DNA from: Micrasema longulum
Taxonomy: Eukaryota > Arthropoda > Insecta > Trichoptera > Brachycentridae
Reading direction: 5' to 3'
Length of the DNA stretch: 64,000 nt
Assembly: GCA_022494885.1 (NCBI GenBank)
Contig: JAGVSM010003545.1
Location: forward strand, 186,001-250,000
Both the position numbers and the translations under genes were made by a program. This document shows positions 51,503 through 60,671 of this stretch, one piece after another (within the stretch, counting starts at the first letter, position 1; every line of letters begins with the position of its first letter). The notes beneath the pieces were generated by a model. The model ran no database searches. It was not told where the DNA came from and worked only from the letters and a program-made list of their open reading frames with translations.

Positions 51503-51995
51503 TTGACAATATTTTGAGTTTGTCCAAATTTTTGTAGACAAAGACTGGATTCAACTCCCTGGGGAGCTGTTTATATTAACATATTATAAAATAGATGAAA
51601 AACATTTAAGAGAAGGAAATATTTAAGTCTAGGCATCTACAGGGCTTATGACATGTCAATGGCTGGTTTAAGTGGCCATTTTACACAGTGTGTAACAATC
51701 ACCATTCTGCCCATATTTGAACATCTATATTCCTTCAATTCTTTAATCTGTTGATGTTTGAGATGCGGGTGAGATTCATCTAATTGAATTATTTCACCTA
51801 CATACTAGGCAACGCCTGAAAATGTTATTTTTTCAACTTCTAAACTTCTTAATGGACCAAGTGGATTATTGGTGAATGTTACACAGTGTGTAAAGTGGCC
51901 ACTTGAACCAGCCACTGACAGGTCATAAGCCCTGTAGATGCCTTGACTTCTATATTACCTTCTTTGAAATGTTCTTCATCTCTGTTGTAATATGT
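51503..51995 (+). repeat. Family A repeat, complete copy
   Basis: Starts TGACAATATTTTGAGTTTG, has both halves (GGCATCTACAGGGCTTATGA; GTAAAGTGGCCACTTGAACC; AGGTCATAAGCCCTGTAGAT) and the central GGCAACGCCTGAAAATG, ending CTCTGTTGTAATATGTT. Flanking TTAATT on both sides is too short to call a TSD. Confidence 0.85.
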
Positions 51996-52146
51996 TAATT
52001 ATAACAACTCATTAGTTAACCCGAAACATTTTTGATAATGATCCTTAAGATAAAAATAACTTTATCTAATTTACTTTCATGAGATTTTGAATTATCTATC
52101 CTTACCTCTGTTTTGTATAAATACATTGAACTCCTTAATAAAGATA

Positions 52147-52189
52147 CCAGTCTCGAAGATGTCGCGAAAGCGATGAAATCGGTGACTGG
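52147..52189 (+). ncRNA. Hammerhead-like fold, degenerate
   Basis: CCAGT, CTCGAAGATG, TCGC-GAAA-GCGA, TGAAATCGGTG, ACTGG. Stem I CCAGT/ACTGG is perfect and stem II TCGC/GCGA closes a GAAA loop. The core has an extra C, and the position after stem III is G rather than A, C or U, so cleavage is not expected. Probably a relic of a Penelope-type terminal repeat. Confidence 0.35.
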
Positions 52190-52202
52190 ATATTCCAAAT
52201 TT

Positions 52203-52258
52203 GTGGATTAAAGTATCACTCGTCTTTTAAATAAAAGACGAGTGATACTTTAATCCAC
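52203..52258. repeat. Perfect 27-bp inverted repeat, 2-nt spacer
   Basis: GTGGATTAAAGTATCACTCG continuing TCTTTTA (52203-52229) is followed, after AA, by its exact complement TAAAAGACGAGTGATACTTT continuing AATCCAC (52232-52258). No mismatch. It lies 14 bases after the hammerhead-like fold. Confidence 0.95.
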
Positions 52259-52639
52259 TATAAATATATAAATATAAATATATAATAAATTACAATGGAC
52301 TTCCATCAAGAATTTTCACTTACAAACGTAAATATTATAGCTAATAGAGTTAACTTACCTTTCATCTACATTTATTTTCGATTCTGAAATTTTTACTGTA
52401 GTTATTTGTACGTATAGAAATAACGGGGGTTGACGAACCACCCCTGAACGTCTTAAGACTACCCCCTGGCAAAGCAATCGATGGGGGACGGTTACTTATT
52501 GCACCCCCAGTTCGCCACAGACCCGAATACACCACAAACTACGCTCGCTTCACTCGTGTGTACATGCTAATGAACAATGATAGACCTGATTCATAACATA
52601 CACATAACTCGGGCGGTTTTATTTTTTAGAAATAACAAA
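52259..52639. other. Spacer
   Basis: GC-richer at 52425-52560 (ACCACCCCTGAACGTC, GATGGGGGACGGTTAC). No frame recognised. Confidence 0.4.
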
Positions 52640-53955
52640 TATTATCAGTATGAACGGCGCATCAAGCACAGTAGTTGCTAGACTGGCAACTGGTGAACAA
52701 CGAAGTTTTAGTCCCAGCACTCATAATTGGCAGAGAAAGGATGAAAGCAGAGTAAACGCGGTTCAAATCCAATCTCTTTGTAGGAAATCAGTGTATGACA
52801 GGGTTGCAAATAATAAAATCGGTAAGGAGTGCACATCTGAGACCGGTTTAGTTGATGAGATTAAGAAAGCGTCACTGAGATGATTTAGTTATTTTAAATT
52901 TATTTATTTGTTTTATTTATTTATTTACACTCTTCATCAAAATACAATTTTATGTTCACTTTGCCCAGCTAACAAGGGTACATACCCCGTTCCAATCCAG
53001 ACAATTACATTTTAATATATTATGATAGTTAACAAATTAATAGGAAGCACAAACAAATAAAATCTAAACCTGTTCGTATACACATTTTGATACATATACA
53101 TACACACATACACATATATATATATATATATATACACACATTCATACACCCATGCGCATACACATACATACATTCATAAAAACATAGACAATTTAGCTTC
53201 ATGTTTGCCATCTATAAATATATATTTTCAAATTATTCCTTATTTTTTATATTTTATTTTCGACATCCAGTAAGAATCTCCAATCCGTGGCACGCATCAA
53301 CTTTTCTGACTCCCTAAGACCAATGTCATGAAAAAGTGAGGTCAACACCTTCCGCAACTTGACAACACGTCTTTCCATAATTCTGGCAAAAGGTTATGGA
53401 CCTTTTTGCCTATGTAATGGTGTTGTCTCGATGCCAGAACAGTGTTGACCCCTGCACTTAGTGACAGATCTCTATTAGAGTATTTTGTATTATGGTTGTG
53501 GTTGACGCTTGAGTCTTGACGTCTTTATTTATGTGTGTAACCACTATTGTTCTCAATATATACTGTTGAATAATATTCAGTACTCTGAATTCTTTGAAGA
53601 GCAAGTCACTTGGATAACGAAATGTTTTTTTTAATAAATTACTCGGATTAGAGATTTCTGTGCAATTGCTACAGGTTCAAGGGCGATTAATTAATTCATT
53701 AATTATGCAGTAGAAAATATGACAAGATAATGGTAAAAATGAACGGTAACGTAAGATGACGAGGGCCAAAGAAGACTTGGCGTGATCAAATAAACTAAAT
53801 CTTAGGTCTGGTCTTGTCAAAAGTATTCACAACCAAAGGGCATGAATGGCACGATTAATAAATGTGGAATAAGCTAGGATTGTATGTCAGGATAGTCGTG
53901 TCTGGTGATCCATCCTCTCTGCCCACCCCTACGGGAAAATGGCGTGATATTAAAG
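52640..53955 (+). pseudogene. RTE-like LINE RT, copy 5, split by another LINE
   Basis: Left part 52640-52890: MNGASSTVVARLATGEQRSF, WQRKDESRVNAVQIQSLCRK, SVYDRVANNKIGKECTSETG, IKKASLR and stop. Right part 53708-53955: ATGCAGTAGAAAATATGACA, AATGGTAAAAATGAACGGTA, GAAGACTTGGCGTGATCAAA, TCCTCTCTGCCCACCCCTAC, ending AAATGGCGTGAT. The gap falls within the WFGHVERM codons. Many stops; inactive. Confidence 0.8.
52891..53707 (-). pseudogene. Jockey-like LINE C-terminal region (J9, copy 2), nested
   Basis: On the minus strand: ALEPVAIAQKSLIRVIY, RYPSDLLFKEFRVLNIIQQY, ILRTIVVTHINKD, GVNTVLASRQHHYIGKKVHN, LLPELWKDV in changing frames. A long UTR with (CA/TA)n at 53095-53150 follows, then the terminus GGAACGGGGTATGTACCC, GTTAGCTGGGCAAAGTGAAC, and (AAAT)n at 52905-52925. 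It interrupts RTE-like copy 5; flanks TAGTTAT / TAATTAT may be a short imperfect TSD. Confidence 0.82.
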
Positions 53956-54009
53956 GTTGTCTTTTTCTTCATTCTTTATCTACTTTTTCTGACACATCGC
54001 CAGACGAGA

Positions 54010-54235
54010 CGAGAGCAGTCTTTTAAAAAATAATAATAGTTGGAGGGGTAGAAGGAAACAGACAGAGAGGAAGATCTTTCACTAGATGGACTGACAAAAT
54101 ATTAGCTGCCATAGAAACATCAATGGTAGGAGCGATGGGGGTTGTAGTGTATCGGGGAGAGGTAGAAGACTCCATACCGTATTAAAATCAAAAAGGAAGA
54201 ATGAAAACAACCCTCACCAGTGAGGAGAAAGGTGC
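54010..54235 (+). pseudogene. RTE/BovB-like RT C-terminal fragment
   Basis: IVGGVEGNRQRGRSFTRWTD, KILAAIETSMVGAM align with the C-terminus of the 26173-27368 copy (GQVEGRRNRGRIPYRWTDQI). The end has ACCCTCACCAGTGAGGAG, resembling the lineage 3' UTR. Confidence 0.65.
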
Positions 54236-54274
54236 TTTAGTGACGGTAAAGTCGAAAGTGTATTTAAATATTTG

Positions 54275-54325
54275 CATGTTGGTATAGTGAGAGTCTTGAC
54301 AAATAGACGGGTACGTCTCGAAACC
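54275..54325 (+). ncRNA. Hammerhead-like fold, degenerate
   Basis: TTGACAA, ATAGACG-GGTA-CGTCT, CGAAAC, CGGTA: stem II is a perfect AGACG/CGTCT hairpin with a GGTA loop, then GAAA, a self-complementary ACC/GGU stem III and a GUA triplet. The CUGANGA core has two changes and stem I is weak. Confidence 0.3.
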
Positions 54326-54424
54326 GGTAGCCATAAAAAGTCGGTAAATTGTTAAATACGTTTATGTACTAACATTAATTAAATTGTCTGACCTAAACGT
54401 TAATGTTTTAACCATAACCACTAG

Positions 54425-54845
54425 TTGTTATGAAAATAAATCAATTTTATCAGTGTTTTACAATTTCATTATTTTACAAGAACATTTCTATAGTTTTGGA
54501 AGAGCACTCCTCCCCTCAACGGGCGATATAAAATCTTAAGTACATACATACATTGTTGACAGTTTTATTATTCATCTTTCCATATCTATACTTTAGACAA
54601 CTATCATACATGTGCTAACACCCTAAATAAGTGGAACAACCACCCGACTTCAGGTTCCATCACTGATTTAATTGTTTGTTTTTGTTAAGATTCGGAAGTG
54701 AAACCGTGAACAATATTCTGTATGTACAATTACTTTTGTATGACCCGTCAATGGGAGGTATGCCCTCCCGAAACTATAAAAGTGTTCTTGTAAAACAATA
54801 AAATTGTGATACACTAACAACAAAGTTTTATTTTCATAATAATTT
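54425..54845. repeat. Inverted repeats of about 105 bases around a 200-base core
   Basis: The complement of 54425-54535 and the plus strand at 54742-54845 share AACTATA, TGTTCTTGTAAAA, ACACT and TTTATTTTCATAA in order. The right arm has a strong hairpin, GGGAGG-TATGC-CCTCCC, then GAAACTAT. The organisation resembles Penelope-type inverted terminal repeats. The core shows no recognised protein. Confidence 0.55.
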
Positions 54846-55262
54846 AAAATGAAGTGTTATTAAGTGAATTCCTATTTAATTAAAAAGGTAAACACTAGTT
54901 ATTATTTTAATTAATATTCTTAGAGAAGTATCTTTGCGATGAATCAAGTACACTATAGAATATTTCCCTTAGAATACAATGCGATATTTAGATTTATGAC
55001 ATTTGTTTGTTCGGAGTTTCGTCATTTTGAGACGAATTTTGTTGAATTGTTTGTCCCATGTAAACGATCTTCACCGATAATGTTTATTACTCAAGTTGTT
55101 TTGCAGATATTATTAATTTTATAGTTCAAGAAAGAGTAGGTGGGAAGGAAGATGTAAAGAAAGAGGTACGTGGTTCATTGGTATCACAAAAATGAAAAAA
55201 ATAGTGTCGACAATATTTATATCAAAATATCGCAGAAATATGCATTTTTCTATCTCTTAGGA
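54846..55262. other. Spacer
   Basis: A 61-codon open frame at 54939-55124 is unrecognised. No repeat match. Confidence 0.4.
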
Positions 55263-55345
55263 CAGTAGTCAGCAAACCGCGGCTCGCGAGCCGCTTGTGA
55301 ATCTTTAGGAACTTGAGAGCGGCTCACACAGCCGTTTTTTTTACT
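55263..55345 (+). mobile_element. hAT-like transposon terminus
   Basis: CAGTAGTCAGCAAACC followed by the perfect palindrome GCGGCTCGCGAGCCGC and AGAGCGGCTCACACAGCCG. hAT elements of the Charlie/Space-Invader style begin CAGNGGTCNGCAAACC with a GCGGCTCGCGAGCCGC hairpin. The opposite end and the transposase were not found. Confidence 0.6.
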
Positions 55346-56044
55346 TTTTAGTTAATTTTGTCAACGGGTCCTAATAAAGAACCATCAGTATTATTGTCAC
55401 TGAAGAGTCGAATATGTGACTAGGATATTTAAAATGAAGTCATTAAATGCACAAAGAAACATTATTAGATTGGCCTTAGGAATGACCGTAGTGAGAAACA
55501 GTTTTATTTATATTTTGAAGGCGAAAATTGATCACAAGATATGGCCACCTTAGGGAGATAGCGTGTTTTGAAAATAGACGTTTCATTTATTTATCATTGC
55601 ATCATTCACCAAGAATCACTTTGCGGGTAGAGGTCCAGAAAAAAATATATACACATAGGGAGTATTCTTGATACTCCCATAAGATGTTTATTTCGTAAAT
55701 GCGAAATAACAAGCCTTTTTTTGTAAGCAAGAAAGCTGAAATGAAAGAAAAAAAAAAGAACTGAGCCCACGCCGTGCCCACACAAGCCCAAATTAAGACT
55801 CCCATGCACCTCGCAACCCCCCTCCGCTCACTATTTCCGGTAGTCAACAAAACGGACTATCTAGTCTTAGTTTTAAATTAAGTTTTCTGCATGAAATATT
55901 GATATGCATACTTTTTTTAAAAACAAATTTAATCATAGGTTACCGACGAAGACACTTTAAATTTTCATACAAATATACACATTTTTGTACATAAACATTG
56001 ATTTAACTTTATACCGTTTTGATAAATACCGATGAAAATGACGT
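55346..56044. other. Spacer
   Basis: 55770-55830 is C-rich on the plus strand (CACGCCGTGCCCACACAAGC). Open frames on the minus strand at 55602-55850 are unrecognised. Confidence 0.4.
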
Positions 56045-56225
56045 TTGTAATCGCGGTCTTGGTTTAGGAGGCCATTTTTCACATTGGGTTACATTCATTA
56101 CTCTGTCTATTTTCGAGCATTCATATTTTTTATCTATTCCAATCATGTTTTTGCGAAACCTCTATTGATGTGGTTGAGATCCATATGACTAAATTATTTT
56201 ATTTTCATACTAGGTAGGCAATCCC
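56045..56225 (+). repeat. Family A fragment, old
   Basis: GAGGCCATTTTTCACATTG, TTACATTCATTACTCTGTCT, TGTGGTTGAGATCCATATGA and CATACTAGGTAGGCAATCCC match family A positions with many changes. Confidence 0.55.
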
Positions 56226-56490
56226 AAAAAAAATACCTTTATGATTTATACATGTTCTTGGATCAGTTGGTTTAATCAACTGTTTGCTAAACTAAATATA
56301 TTTATGGTACACGACTTTAATTTCGGAAGAGTTTCCACAAAAAATAGAAAATCTGTATGGCAATTTTAGTTTTAGTTTTCAAAAACATTTTTTTTTAATA
56401 TTTAAAATATATTAACTAAACATTATTTAATTAGTCAGCTAATAAAAAAATAAAAGTTACGATTATTGAATTCCCCCTTTGTTAGTTGTT

Positions 56491-56625
56491 ATGAAGTATC
56501 AGGAGAGCAGAAGATTCAGGCGGCGTCGGAACAGGAGACGAATTACTCGGAAGTCCCGTCTTGCTCTCAAGCAGCGTTCAGAATTCAAATCCGGCGCGGT
56601 GACTTACTATCACAATAATATATAG
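56491..56625 (+). CDS. Small Arg-rich ORF, unrecognised
   Basis: ATG at 56491 opens 44 codons: MKYQESRRFRRRRNRRRITR, then KSRLALKQRSEFKSGAVTYY. About a third of the first 30 residues are Arg or Lys. The coding stretch is GC-richer than its flanks. One frame over, directly after the stop, KILDNTNDKFTPVRFWYPD is open (56632-56695). Such an Arg-rich start suggests a nucleic-acid-binding arm, as in nucleoproteins, a transposon protein, or the capsid arm of an old integrated virus. Nothing here decides between these. It may also be a chance ORF. Confidence 0.25.
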   Translation: MKYQESRRFRRRRNRRRITRKSRLALKQRSEFKSGAVTYYHNNI

Positions 56626-56764
56626 GAAAATCTTAGACAATACAAACGACAAATTTACTCCTGTAAGATTCTGGTATCCTGATACCCCGTGACTACAAAA
56701 CACCAACAAAATGATGATTAAAAAAAAAAAAAATGTGTTTAACTTTTGTTTTCCAGACTTTTTA

Positions 56765-56990
56765 TGCGTCGACCTCGTGGTGCGTTTGCTTACGTTTCAA
56801 GAGGTCTTGGGTTCGATTCCCGCCATAGTTGATATAAAATATTGAGTAATAACGGTGTTTCCACACTAGAATATTTCATAGTCTTACCATCTTACCTTCA
56901 TGTAACAAAAATCATCAAGATTGGTGTACCAATGCAGTGCTCTATGCACCACTAATAAGTGCAGAAGGAAATATTGAATAAATTGGCATA
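56765..56990 (+). mobile_element. tRNA-Gly-derived SINE
   Basis: Head GTCGACCTCGTGGTGCGTTT (shortened), CAAGAGGTCTTGGGTTCGAT-TCCCGCC (perfect B box), linker GTTGATATAAAATATTGAG, body CATCTTACCTTCATGTAACA, TTGGTGTACCAATGCAGTGC, TATGCACCACTAATAAGTGC. Confidence 0.8.
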
Positions 56991-57094
56991 AAAACATACA
57001 TGCGTGTTGCCAAAAAGTATTATTTGCAGAAAAATGTAACTGTACATCTAAATGCTTATCGATTCTGTCTGTTAAAAAGGTTTATCCCTTTTTT

Positions 57095-57170
57095 TGTTTG
57101 GCTGGTGGTACAATGAATTTCACGATTTGTCATAAATGAAGCTTTTAGTTCGATTCCAGACATAGCTAAC
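57095..57170 (+). mobile_element. tRNA-like SINE head, diverged
   Basis: TTTGGCTGGTGGTACAATGA and AGCTTTTAGTTCGATTCCAG show A-box and B-box remnants. The body is not recognisable. Confidence 0.4.
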
Positions 57171-57984
57171 ATCACATCCGTTTTAAAATCTGTTTTAAAA
57201 CTTTCTGCATTATTCAAACTGATTGATTTACTAATATGCCCATTTGAAGTGCTTTATGCATAATTCGTTTGTTTTATAATTATTATTGTGTTCGCTTATC
57301 ATAAATTGCATACCATGCATGTCTGATAGTGCTGATATGATGTTTAACTCTTACAACCAGCAGCATGCCTTGGGTTTAATCAGGGTAGGCAGTTAAGTAT
57401 TTAAACAAATCTTTGTAAAGCTTTGATAAAATACAAGACTTGATGTATTGAGGTATCTTATTTTTTGAAAAATAATCAAGTATTTTAGTATATCAAGCCT
57501 AAACTATGTATCATTTCTTTAGTATACCTACTTATGTCGATGATTTTTTTAATTTTCTGTATATAAAAACACATAATCTTTTGCTTCATGAAACACGACG
57601 TTTCAGCCTTCTTAAAATTAAAAATTGGGATCAAAATTTTGGACCGCCCTGTTGCGGAAGTAATATATTCAATCCGGAAGAAGGTTTCCTCTTTGGCAGT
57701 ATTTAAAGGAATTTACAGATAAATCAGAGTACTCTCAGATCGTCTAGCTGCCTTTCTTTACATAACATTCAGTCTTACAAATATAATACACATTATAACC
57801 TTTGTAATTGTAAAAGGGGTGACGAAAATCTGATAAATTATTCAGACCATTAAATATTTTTACATACCATTTTATGCTTTGTTTTTTCATTTTTTTTATT
57901 TTGGTAGAAAATAATATCTGCATGAAATCATACAAAAGGTTATTATAAAACTATACACAAAAATAATTCATGTTCGAGTAATCA
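57171..57984. other. AT-rich spacer
   Basis: No gene; short frames at 57506-57706 and 57744-57935 are unrecognised. Confidence 0.45.
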
Positions 57985-58055
57985 ATAATATTTTGAACAT
58001 ATTCAAATGTTTGAAGACAGGTCGGATTTCCTTCCCAGGGAGTTATTTAAAAATG
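57985..58055 (+). repeat. Family A, 5' end fragment
   Basis: TCAATAATATTTTGAACATA, AATGTTTGAAGACAGGTCGG, CCTTCCCAGGGAGTTATTT: the first 70 bases of a unit only. Confidence 0.65.
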
Positions 58056-58179
58056 GATAATTTAATTTTTTTTTTTTTTTTTATAAAAAATTGTATCATA
58101 GACCATTGTGAAATAAAAATAGCATTTGAATTCGAAAACGACACCTTTTAGTTAAATACTTTTTTTATATGTTTATTAT

Positions 58180-58560
58180 TATTATGGATAGCTTATATAG
58201 CGCCATTTTCTTAATATAATACTTCAAGGGCGAGTTACAAAGTGATTATATAACGAAATAAATTTAATTTCAACTTTTTAAATTTATAATTGAAGAAAAA
58301 AAATGTACTTTATCACCGCATGCTAAGGATTTATTCAAATGATTTAAAGAACAAGTGGGTTTTAAGTTTTTTCGGAACATCACTTTACTCTTACAAATTC
58401 GCACCTCTGCCGGAAGAGCATTCCATGCCGTAGGGCCTGCGACCGCAAATGCGCGTTCGCCGAATTTAGTGCGCTGAGTGCGTAGAGGTATGATAACTTT
58501 TTATCTCGACGTAGATGTAGCTGATCTAAGCGTAAGACGTCTATCAGCTAGTTCATCTGG
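58180..58560 (-). pseudogene. CR1/L2-like LINE C-terminus
   Basis: Minus strand: KVIIPLRTQRTKFGERAFAV, AGPTAWNALPAEVRICKSKV, FRKNLKPTCSLNHL. The pattern RAF.VAGPTAWNALPAEVR is the hallmark C-terminal block of CR1/L2/Rex-type LINEs. The 3' end is ..GCCCTTGAAGTATTATATTA, AAATGGCGCTATATAAGCTA, (TAA)n at 58176-58190. Same terminus as 43465-43535. Confidence 0.82.
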
Positions 58561-58704
58561 AATGCAGAGTTCACATAAAATGATACATGTTTTTTTTAAA
58601 ACTCATTTTATATGTTTTATTAATCTCAAAACTATAACTATCTAAAAAAAGGCAAGCTTTTGTGCTTGAAAGGTGATGATGTTGTTTTCACGTGGGTTCA
58701 AAAA

Positions 58705-59255
58705 ATTTTAACAATGTTTGAGTATGTCCAAATGCTTGCAGACTGGCTGCATTTCCTAGTTATTCATATTAAAATTTATTTCAACAGGGAGGGAAAACAT
58801 TTTTGTGAAGGGAATATGGACGTCTAGGAATTTACAGGGCTTATGACTGTTAAAATAAATTTAAATATGAATAACTCCCTAGAGAGAAAATCCAGCCAAT
58901 CTGCAAGCATTTGGACATACCCAAACATTGTTGAATTCCTATCTGGTAAAAGAAGAAGTATAAAAATTGGAAAATTGTTTTCAGGCGTTGCCTAGTGGGT
59001 AATTTGGTTCAGCCGGATGAATCTCACCCACGTGATAAAGATTTCAGCTCTTTTACTTCACAAAAGTCGACAGATGGAAGAGTTGAGGAAATGTGGATGT
59101 TCAAACATGGGAAGAATGGTGAATGTTACACAGTGTGTAAAGTGGCCACTTGAACCAGCCAATGACAGGTCATAAGACCTGTAAATGCTTAGACGTCCAT
59201 GTTCCCTTCTCAAAAATGTTTTCCCTCTCTGTTGAAATAAATTTAAATCAATAAA
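58705..59255 (+). repeat. Family A repeat, unit plus inverted unit
   Basis: Plus start AACAATGTTTGAGTATGTCC and TTTACAGGGCTTATGACTG, then a switch into the inverted order AATAACTCCCTAGAGAGAAA, GCATTTGGACATACCCAAAC, AAAATTGTTTTCAGGCGTTG, ACTTCACAAAAGTCGACAGA, GTAAAGTGGCCACTTGAACC, ending CCCTCTCTGTTGAAATAAAT. Confidence 0.85.
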
Positions 59256-59599
59256 TTTCGTTTAATTTACTTTGAATTTATCTAGTCCTACAATGCCCAA
59301 TGTAGACGATTAGTCACATACCGATAATCGGTGTATATAAGTGATTTTAAACATGTTTATCACTCGGCGACTAGTTTATTATATTGTATGCATACTAGCC
59401 ATTATAATTTATTTTAAAATGTTGCCACTAGTATAAAAATTTTCGATAAAATTTGGAACAAAAAGTGTTTTGTTTGTATTCGGTCAAAAATGTACTTTAG
59501 CTAAAGTTCAAACCGTGATTTCTTTGTTTTTTTTTAAGATTAGAAATTATATATTTTTAATTTTTTTTTTTTAATTTGAAAGAAATATTTGTGTTCTTA
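59256..59599. other. AT-rich spacer
   Basis: Nothing recognised. Confidence 0.45.
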
Positions 59600-59765
59600 T
59601 GATTTACCCAAATATTTAATTTTGAGGGCCATTTTCAACGAGTTGTAAATAACTCACTATTAGAAAATAGAATCGAGTTGGGTTAGAGTGGGATTCGAAC
59701 CTCGGACCTTTGGTCCGTGAGTCCGAGACACCAGCCACGGGACCACAACCCGACCAATTGCTTCC
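59600..59765 (-). mobile_element. tRNA-Arg-like SINE, minus
   Basis: The minus strand has TTGTGGTCCCGTGGCTGGTG, ACTCACGGACCAAAGGTCCG, AGGTTCGAATCCCAC as a good B box, CTAATAGTGAGTTATTTACA, AACTCGTTGAAAATGGCCC and AAATATTTGGGTAAAT. Best-preserved copy of this family. Confidence 0.82.
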
Positions 59766-60349
59766 GCATTTTTCATTATTGCCTAAAAAGATGTTTGTAA
59801 GAATCGTTACTTCTTATTTTCCTAACATTCTTTTTAACCTTTTATTGCTCGATGTAGCATATTGACACAAAAAGTAAAATATGAAATTAAAACTGAAAAA
59901 AAAAAGCTTTTTTTTTTTCATTATTTTTCCCAGTATTTGCATAAAAAACCATACATCAAAATATGTTTTTATCTAAAATTCAATAAGTTGGGCGTTGAAG
60001 GGTTAGAGATATAATAGTTTTGACAGTTTTTAGTTAATTATTATAATTTTTTATTCCTTTGAAAACAAACACAAAAACTTGTGTGCATTTTGATATTGTT
60101 TTGGTATCTGAGTGACAAACGTTTATATCTTTTTCTTAGTGAATTCGTCTTGCCTTTCAAGATAGCTAATTGTACTCTTTGGCGGACACAGACTATTTAT
60201 TTATCTAATACGTAAATCTGATTTGTTAAATTACAGCGTAAATGCTTATTCAAATTTCATCAGTCACACATTTGAAATGTATAATGTTGTTTATCAATTG
60301 TTTAAAAATCTAGAAGGCGTTATATTTTAAATATGTATTGATTATTGAT
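59766..60349. other. AT-rich spacer
   Basis: No gene or shared repeat recognised. Confidence 0.45.
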
Positions 60350-60540
60350 AGCCAATCGAGAATTCGAACGCCTTTAGATGCCAACACGCCCACCAAACGA
60401 GGCCAACCGCCGCCTAGTATTGAAAAAAGGCAGCATCTTCATCAATCGAAAACCAATCAGCCAATCACGGAGTGGCGGAGCCGATAGACCGCCCACCAAG
60501 CTAGTCGACGTGAATTAACGCACGCCCATAAAAGGAAAAA
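60350..60540 (+). promoter_or_regulatory. GC-rich patch with CCAAT, CACGCCC and TATA-like motifs
   Basis: CCAAT at 60352, 60452 and 60461 (AACCAATCAGCCAATCACGG), ACACGCCCACC near 60384, CGCACGCCCATAAAAGG near 60520-60536. CCAAT pairs followed by a GC/KLF box and a TATA-like box resemble a compact plus-strand promoter. The downstream sequence has no coding region and runs into family A repeats at 60672. Confidence 0.35.
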
Positions 60541-60671
60541 AAGCACTTTGAAATTTGAGATCCTTAAAAAAATTCCTTGTAGAGTAAAGCGCAGTAATAT
60601 GATTTTTCTTAAAAGAAAAATTGTCTGCTGTTTTGAATAAAGCGAGCAATTGTACATAATGAAAGAAACAA

